Source of the DNA: Minisyncoccota bacterium
Lineage (GTDB): Bacteria; Patescibacteriota; Minisyncoccia; Phycocordibacterales; UBA9973
DNA: 8,473 bases
NCBI GenBank assembly: GCA_017992485.1
Contig: JAGOOL010000025.1
Coordinates: 1-8,473 of the forward strand
Direction of reading: 5' to 3'
The translations under genes and the position numbers were made by a program. The notes beneath the pieces were generated by a model. It ran no database searches, was not told the DNA's origin, and saw nothing but the letters and a program-made list of their open reading frames with translations. Positions 6,398-8,473 of the stretch are shown here, piece by piece (the first letter of the stretch is position 1; every line of letters begins with the position of its first letter).

Positions 6398-6934
6398 TTA
6401 TGCGGCTTTCTTGCCCTGCTTACGTCTAACAACTTCATTGTCGTAATGGAAGCCCTTACCCTTGTATGGTTCTGGTTTCTTCATTGCACGAACCTTTGCT
6501 GTGAACTGACCAACAAGCTCTTTGTCGATACCGACAACAGTGATGTTGTTTTTGACTGCAGTAACAGTGAGGCCTTCCGGAATTGCGACGTTAACAGGAT
6601 GAGAGAAACCGAGAGCGAGATCAAGACTGTCGCCTTTGACTTCTGATTTGAAACCGACACCTTCGAGGACGAGAACCTTTGAGTATGGTTCTGTAACACC
6701 CTTGATCATGTTCTTGATGTGAGATGCGTATGTACCCCAAAGTGAGTTCATGAACTTTGTGTCGAGGTTTTGTGGCTTGAGAGTAACTTTGTCAGCTTCG
6801 ATAGTGACGACGATTTCATCACGCATTGGCTTTGTGAGTTTTCCCTTTGGACCGACAACAGTAATGACACCACTAGTCTGAGAGACTGTGACACCTGCTG
6901 GAATATTGAGTTCTTGTTTTCCTACTCGTGACAT
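6398..6934 (-). CDS. rplF: 50S ribosomal protein L6 (uL6)
   Basis: Large-subunit protein near the factor-binding site, made of two duplicated alpha/beta domains. The 178-aa length is canonical. Diagnostic segments are MSRVGKQELNIPAGV at the start, VVGPKGKLTK (26-35), LEGVGFKSEVKGDSLDLALG (90-109) and the signature KKPEPYKGKGFHY (152-164) followed by VVRRKQGKKAA. It follows rpsH after 9 bp. The ATG is in an ACATATATG context with no Shine-Dalgarno sequence. The stop is TAA. Confidence 0.98.
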   Translation of the reverse strand: MSRVGKQELNIPAGVTVSQTSGVITVVGPKGKLTKPMRDEIVVTIEADKVTLKPQNLDTKFMNSLWGTYASHIKNMIKGVTEPYSKVLVLEGVGFKSEVKGDSLDLALGFSHPVNVAIPEGLTVTAVKNNITVVGIDKELVGQFTAKVRAMKKPEPYKGKGFHYDNEVVRRKQGKKAA

Positions 6935-6943
6935 ATATGTGTA

Positions 6944-7330
6944 TTACCAAATTGAAAACATTATTTCGCCACCGACCATTTCTTTGCGGGCTTCCTTGTC
7001 TGTCAAAATACCTTTTGGTGTTGAAAATACGAAACTACCAGCACCGTTCTTGTACATGCGGATTTCTTTGACACCCTTGTACATGCGGCGTGATGGTTTT
7101 GAAACGCGAGTGACGTCGTTGATGCGGTCACCGTTCTTGGCAGCGAGAGTGATGTCGAGGTAAGGTCGTTCATCGCGAATCTTCGTTTCGAAGTTTGCGA
7201 CAAAGCCGTTGCGCTTGAGACAAACGACGATAGCTTCTTTAACTTGAGAATGAGGAACAGTCACAACAGCTTTACCTGCGTGTGATGCGTTCTTTATCAT
7301 TGTTATCATTGCTGCGATTGGATCTGTCAT
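6944..7330 (-). CDS. rpsH: 30S ribosomal protein S8 (uS8)
   Basis: Primary 16S rRNA-binding protein of the small-subunit platform; in E. coli it also represses the spc operon by binding its mRNA. The 128-aa sequence has MTDPIAAMITMIKNASHAGK at the start, RVSKPSRRMYKG (75-86) and the signature STPKGILTDKEAR (103-115), then VGGEIMFSIW. The usual GLG before the signature is GAG here. It starts 9 bp after rpsN. The ATG is preceded by TTTT rather than TAT, again without a Shine-Dalgarno site. Whether S8 autoregulates here, perhaps through the rpsN leader, cannot be judged from the sequence. The stop is TAA. Confidence 0.97.
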   Translation of the reverse strand: MTDPIAAMITMIKNASHAGKAVVTVPHSQVKEAIVVCLKRNGFVANFETKIRDERPYLDITLAAKNGDRINDVTRVSKPSRRMYKGVKEIRMYKNGAGSFVFSTPKGILTDKEARKEMVGGEIMFSIW

Positions 7331-7339
7331 AAAATTATA

Positions 7340-7525
7340 TTACCAAGATGACTTGCGTACACCTGGGATTTTGCCGTCGTTAGCGTATTCACGGAAACAG
7401 ATGCGGCAAAGACCGAAATCTCTCATGTAGCCGTGTTTACGACCACAGCGAAAACAACGGTTTGTAGCCCGTGTAGAGAATTTTGGCTTGCGCTCTGAGC
7501 GCACGATTACTGATGTTTTTGCCAT
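7340..7525 (-). CDS. rpsN: 30S ribosomal protein S14 type Z (zinc-binding, uS14)
   Basis: Small-subunit head protein; this is the short zinc-ribbon form, sometimes named rpsZ. The 61-aa protein keeps both CxxC pairs (C24/C27 in NRCFRCGRKHG, C40/C43 in GLCRICFREYA) and ends in KIPGVRKSSW as the family does. It is the first gene of the second spc transcription unit, preceded by a strong promoter and a leader of about 120 nt. An AAAAGG lies 14 nt before the ATG, too far for a normal Shine-Dalgarno site. A better GAGGAG lies about 50 nt upstream inside a possible hairpin. The stop is TAA. Confidence 0.97.
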   Translation of the reverse strand: MAKTSVIVRSERKPKFSTRATNRCFRCGRKHGYMRDFGLCRICFREYANDGKIPGVRKSSW

Positions 7526-7645
7526 AAATAATTAAGTGGCCTTTTGCTCGAGGAATATCGCGTTATTTTTCTTTACTCCTCAACAAGCTTTGGACTCACT
7601 GAAAAGTAAAGGAGAAAAACGGATTACCTAGATAAATAAAAGGCT
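7526..7645 (-). promoter_or_regulatory. structured 5' leader of the rpsN operon
   Basis: This is the roughly 120-nt untranslated region between the predicted start site and the rpsN ATG. Minus-strand RNA can form a 12-bp bulged hairpin: CUUUACU (7605-7611) with AGUAAAG (7571-7577), extended beyond a CUC bulge by UUUUU (7615-7619) with AAAAA (7566-7570), around a 27-nt loop. The loop-proximal arm includes part of GAGGAG (7576-7581), the only strong Shine-Dalgarno-like sequence near here; no start codon follows it at a usable distance. A ribosomal-protein autoregulatory leader is a reasonable inference. I do not recognise a known motif. Confidence 0.4.
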
Positions 7646-7651
7646 CCCGCT

Positions 7652-7680
7652 ATCTTAGCAGAGTGGGCATCCCCTGTCAA
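7652..7680 (-). promoter_or_regulatory. strong sigma70 promoter for rpsN-rplO
   Basis: Minus-strand TTGACA (7675-7680), a 17-bp spacer and TAAGAT (7652-7657) make a near-perfect housekeeping promoter. It sits between the rplE terminator and the rpsN leader, with the predicted start near 7645. The base pairs after the -10 are GC-rich (GCGGGAGC), a discriminator type often linked to growth-rate or stringent control of ribosomal promoters; that regulatory reading is inference. Confidence 0.88.
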
Positions 7681-7681
7681 C

Positions 7682-7708
7682 AAAAAAGCCCCGAAATGGG
7701 ACTTTTTT
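7682..7708 (-). terminator. intrinsic terminator after rplE
   Basis: An 11-bp stem (7682-7692 with 7698-7708), including one G-U pair, has a 5-nt loop. In minus-strand RNA it reads AAAAAAGUCCC-loop-GGGGCUUUUUU and begins 16 nt after the rplE stop. The six-U tail makes it a good intrinsic terminator. It ends the rplX-rplE transcript or lets through only part of it. Confidence 0.82.
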
Positions 7709-7724
7709 GAATATTTGTGAGAGA

Positions 7725-8297
7725 TTACTTCTTTGCAGCGGCTTCGATAGGTTTCTTGAATGGCATACCGAGGTATTCGAAGAATTTTTCACCCTGCTTC
7801 TTATCCTTTGCAGTAGTAACGATAGTGATCGCCATACCGAAGACGTCGCGGATATCTTCGTCACCAGTCTCAGGGAAAATTGTGTGTTCCTTGATGCCGA
7901 TTGTGAGGTTGCCAATAGCGTCGAGATTCTTGCGTTCGAGGCCACGGAAGTCCTTTGTACGAGGGAAAGCGATGTTAATGAGTTTCTCGAGGAAACCGTA
8001 CATGCGTGCACCACGGAGAGTGACTGTGACGCCCACAGGGTCACCTGTGCGGATCTTAAACGAAGCAATAGACTTCTTGGCACCACGGACGTTTGCTTTC
8101 TGTCCTGTGATCTTAGAGAGACGGTTGAGGACGAGCTCGTTGCGTTTTGGATCCTTCTTCATTGCTGTACCAGTTGCAGATGAAATAATAACCTTCACGA
8201 GCTTTGGAGCTGCGAGTTTATTCTTCAGGTTCAAGTCACCCTTGAGTGCCTCAAAAGCTCCGTCGTTCTTTTCTTTTACTGTTAGGTGTTTGCTCAT
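7725..8297 (-). CDS. rplE: 50S ribosomal protein L5 (uL5)
   Basis: Large-subunit protein that binds 5S rRNA and contacts S13 and the P-site tRNA. The 190-aa sequence contains KIRTGDPVGVTVTLRG (81-96), the signature LINIAFPRTKDFRGL (106-120), NLTIGIKEHTIFPE (130-143) and VTTAKDKKQGEKFFEYLGMPF at the C-terminus. A short Ala/Lys tail of about ten residues follows. The start at 8297 is CTATATG without a Shine-Dalgarno sequence, 21 bp after rplX. The TAA stop is followed by a terminator and then the rpsN promoter, so L5 ends the upstream transcription unit rather than running straight into S14 as in E. coli. Confidence 0.97.
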   Translation of the reverse strand: MSKHLTVKEKNDGAFEALKGDLNLKNKLAAPKLVKVIISSATGTAMKKDPKRNELVLNRLSKITGQKANVRGAKKSIASFKIRTGDPVGVTVTLRGARMYGFLEKLINIAFPRTKDFRGLERKNLDAIGNLTIGIKEHTIFPETGDEDIRDVFGMAITIVTTAKDKKQGEKFFEYLGMPFKKPIEAAAKK

Positions 8298-8318
8298 ATA
8301 GTGTATTTAAATTGCGGA

Positions 8319-8473
8319 CTAAATTTCCTGCTCGCTCTTCTTTGAAACGCGAACGAATTTCTCTCCGACCTTTTTCTTGCCGATACGTGACTGCTTGCCT
8401 GACTTACTGTCGACAATCATGACGTTTGAAGCGTGAATTGGCATAGCCATATCGATGATACTTCCCTTCTCAC
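8319..8473 (-). CDS. rplX: 50S ribosomal protein L24 (uL24), 3' part only
   Basis: The last 50 codons of a gene entering from the right edge, read in the frame that begins EKGSIIDMAMPIHASNVMIV and continues with DSKSGKQSRIGKKK, then VGEKFVRVSKKSEQEI, ending in TAG at 8321-8319. The MPIHASNVM segment and the basic RIGKKK tail match the region after the KOW domain of bacterial L24, an assembly-initiator protein that binds 23S rRNA. The KOW domain and start lie outside the window. Its position directly before rplE is the canonical spc order. Confidence 0.9.
   Translation of the reverse strand, partial: EKGSIIDMAMPIHASNVMIVDSKSGKQSRIGKKKVGEKFVRVSKKSEQEI

Noticed and set aside
7334..7339. TATAAT in the rpsN-rpsH gap as a promoter
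   Set aside because: It is only 3 nt before the rpsH ATG and shares the AT-rich start context of neighbouring genes, so a transcript from it would lack the start codon.
7576..7614. Translated leader peptide or small gene using GAGGAG in the rpsN leader
   Set aside because: No ATG, GTG or TTG follows at a normal distance. A GTG frame of a few codons upstream of it has no ribosome-binding signal.
7717..8301. 194-residue plus-strand open frame over rplE
   Set aside because: It lies antisense to the clearly recognised L5 gene and has no start signal or family resemblance.
1..8473. UGA-to-glycine recoding as in Gracilibacteria/Absconditabacteria
   Set aside because: No in-frame TGA occurs in any of the recognised genes, including at conserved glycines.

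Overview
The window looks like a chromosomal ribosomal-protein region of a Patescibacteria/CPR (probably Parcubacteria-like) bacterium. Three things point there. The spc operon order is rplX-rplE-rpsN(type Z)-rpsH-rplF-rplR-rpsE-rplO-secY, with no rpmD (uL30) between rpsE and rplO. The adenylate-kinase-like protein is divergent, with a GRSGCGKGTQ P-loop, DGTPR and a very short LID. The left edge carries a large ATPase whose NRYRGAETP...RLRHFYVIGQTGTG segment resembles the T4SS/VirD4-VirB4-like ATPases common in these genomes. The assignment rests on gene content and remembered family sequence, not on a search. G+C is moderate by eye, all twelve gene ends use TAA or TAG, and there are no in-frame TGA codons, so the standard bacterial code fits.

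Every gene is on the minus strand, so transcription runs from right to left. At the right edge are the 3' end of rplX (8319-8473) and rplE (7725-8297). A 199-bp gap follows, holding a strong intrinsic terminator, a near-consensus sigma70 promoter and a roughly 120-nt structured leader. It splits the usual spc operon into two transcription units. From 7525 down to 4913 lie the tightly packed rpsN, rpsH, rplF, rplR, rpsE and rplO, with gaps of 5 to 9 bp. secY (3578-4849) follows after 62-63 bp with its own TATAAT box, and a UUCG-capped terminator closes the block. adk (2923-3519) and map (2123-2884) come next, then an unrecognised 167-aa helical protein (1597-2100) ending in a perfect hairpin terminator, and finally the 5' 522 codons of the ATPase (1-1566), cut at its Walker A motif.

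The ribosomal proteins build both subunits, SecY is the protein-export channel, Map removes initiator methionine from nascent chains and Adk balances adenine nucleotides: the standard growth-linked spc-secY-adk-map neighbourhood. The infA-rpmJ-rpsM-rpsK-rpoA-rplQ block that often follows map is absent, replaced by the unknown gene and the ATPase.

The most interesting signals are in translation and transcription initiation. No gene with visible upstream sequence has a convincing Shine-Dalgarno sequence that decides its start. Six of the eight operon-internal genes have TAT directly before ATG (TATATG). The four genes that begin after terminators or larger gaps have -10-like boxes only 6-9 nt before ATG, which suggests leaderless or near-leaderless mRNAs. 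I found no clear mobile element, CRISPR array, tRNA or rRNA gene.
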